Position numbers and translations under genes: made by a program | Notes under the pieces: generated by a model | Databases searched by the model: none | The model's input: only the letters and a program-made list of their open reading frames with translations | What the model was told of the DNA's origin: nothing | Part shown: piece after piece, positions 11,106 through 11,415 of the stretch | How the letters are laid out: each line of letters begins with the position of its first letter | Numbering within the stretch: the first letter of the stretch is position 1 | From: Candidatus Parcubacteria bacterium | GTDB lineage: Bacteria; Patescibacteriota; Minisyncoccia; Phycocordibacterales; Phycocordibacteraceae | Direction of reading: 5' to 3' | NCBI GenBank assembly: GCA_027459545.1 | Contig: DAIDID010000011.1 | Span: forward strand, 1-11,415 | Length of the DNA: 11,415 nt

Positions 11106-11415
11106 ATGGAAGAGGAAATACTTGCATTTTGGAAAGAACACTCAGTCTTCGAGAAGTCGCTCGAAAAAGACGCTCCGAAAGGGGAGTTTACCTTTTATGA
11201 TGGACCTCCCTTTGCAAATGGCCTCCCTCACTCTGGGTCGCTTTTGTCGTCGGTAGCAAAGGATGTAATTCCAAGGTACAAAACCATGCGTGGATACCGA
11301 GTGCGACGCAGGTGGGGTTGGGATACGCATGGTCTTCCGATAGAGTCGGCTGTTGAGAAAAAACTAGGTCTTAAAAACAAAAAAGACATCCTTGCACTTG
11401 GCATACAAAAATTTA
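11106..11415 (+). CDS. ileS: Isoleucyl-tRNA synthetase, N-terminal part (cut by window end)
   Basis: 103 complete codons plus one base are visible; the frame is open to the edge. IleS is a class I synthetase that charges tRNA-Ile, normally 900-1,050 residues. The diagnostic stretch is FTFYDGPPFANGLPHSGS (28-45), then KDVIPRYKTMRGYRVRRR (53-70) and WGWDTHGLPIES (71-82). These match the IleS active-site region and separate it from LeuRS and ValRS. The HIGH motif reads HSGS here (42-45), so its last His is Ser. GSLLSSV after it is, from memory, seen in IleS of related small-genome bacteria. The N-terminus is short, starting directly with the LAFWKEHSVFEKSLE helix. The ATG at 11106 is the first usable start after the terminator. 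Confidence 0.93.
   Translation, partial: MEEEILAFWKEHSVFEKSLEKDAPKGEFTFYDGPPFANGLPHSGSLLSSVAKDVIPRYKTMRGYRVRRRWGWDTHGLPIESAVEKKLGLKNKKDILALGIQKF

Noticed and set aside
1..11415. UGA read as an amino acid (as in Gracilibacteria)
   Set aside because: No recognisable gene needs an in-frame TGA to be read through; Trp is TGG at conserved sites such as WP in SecE and WGWD in IleS.
1..11415. CRISPR array, tRNA, rRNA, insertion sequence or attachment site
   Set aside because: No regularly spaced repeats, cloverleaf-forming segments, transposase or integrase genes, or flanking direct repeats were seen in the intergenic gaps, all of which are under 170 nt.

Overview
The window is compact bacterial chromosome of ordinary housekeeping character. 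It most resembles a Candidate Phyla Radiation (Patescibacteria, probably Parcubacteria-type) genome. This is inferred from short single-domain versions of core proteins, a tandem-domain ThyX-like protein, an IleS with a GSLLSS-type signature region, very short intergenic gaps, many A/T-rich -10 elements placed almost on start codons, and several genes with no recognisable relatives. No sequence search could be run, so the lineage call is a judgement. No tRNA, rRNA, CRISPR array, insertion sequence or phage gene was seen. All recognisable genes read through with the standard code.

Layout. 1-330 is the tail of an unrecognised protein. 392-1261 encodes an exported SIMPL (DUF541) protein. 1408-2639 is the secE-nusG-rplK transcription/translation block. 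It is preceded by a strong promoter with a terminator-like hairpin in the leader, and closed by a perfect 22-bp hairpin, with no rplA following. 2763-3293 (unknown helical protein) and 3458-4102 (HAD-like protein with an altered catalytic motif) are separate units, each with its own terminator. 4176-6753 on the minus strand carries a 5-formyl-THF cyclo-ligase-like gene, a dCTP deaminase-like gene overlapping it by 49 nt, and a tandem ThyX-like protein with its own terminator. 6821-10595 on the plus strand carries tmk, glyA and argS. 10695-11027 is a small basic hypothetical protein with a TTG start. The window ends inside ileS (11106 onward).

How the genes fit together. The centre forms a dTTP/one-carbon cluster. 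Dcd makes dUTP from dCTP. GlyA makes 5,10-methylene-THF. The ThyX-like protein would use it to methylate dUMP, and Tmk phosphorylates the dTMP. The cyclo-ligase relative could recover 5-formyl-THF, a known SHMT side product. A dUTPase is needed to complete the route and is not in the window. thyX and tmk, consecutive steps, are divergently transcribed from overlapping promoters.

Most notable observations: (1) the two ThyX-like halves keep complementary parts of the ThyX signature, suggesting a composite active site; (2) argS, tmk, probably glyA and dcd, and possibly ileS have -10 hexamers only 6-9 nt from the ATG, suggesting leaderless mRNAs, while the unknown genes and thyX have clear Shine-Dalgarno sites; (3) a terminator lies immediately after the secE promoter; (4) IleS has HSGS in place of HIGH; (5) Tmk has GKAT instead of GKTT in its P-loop.
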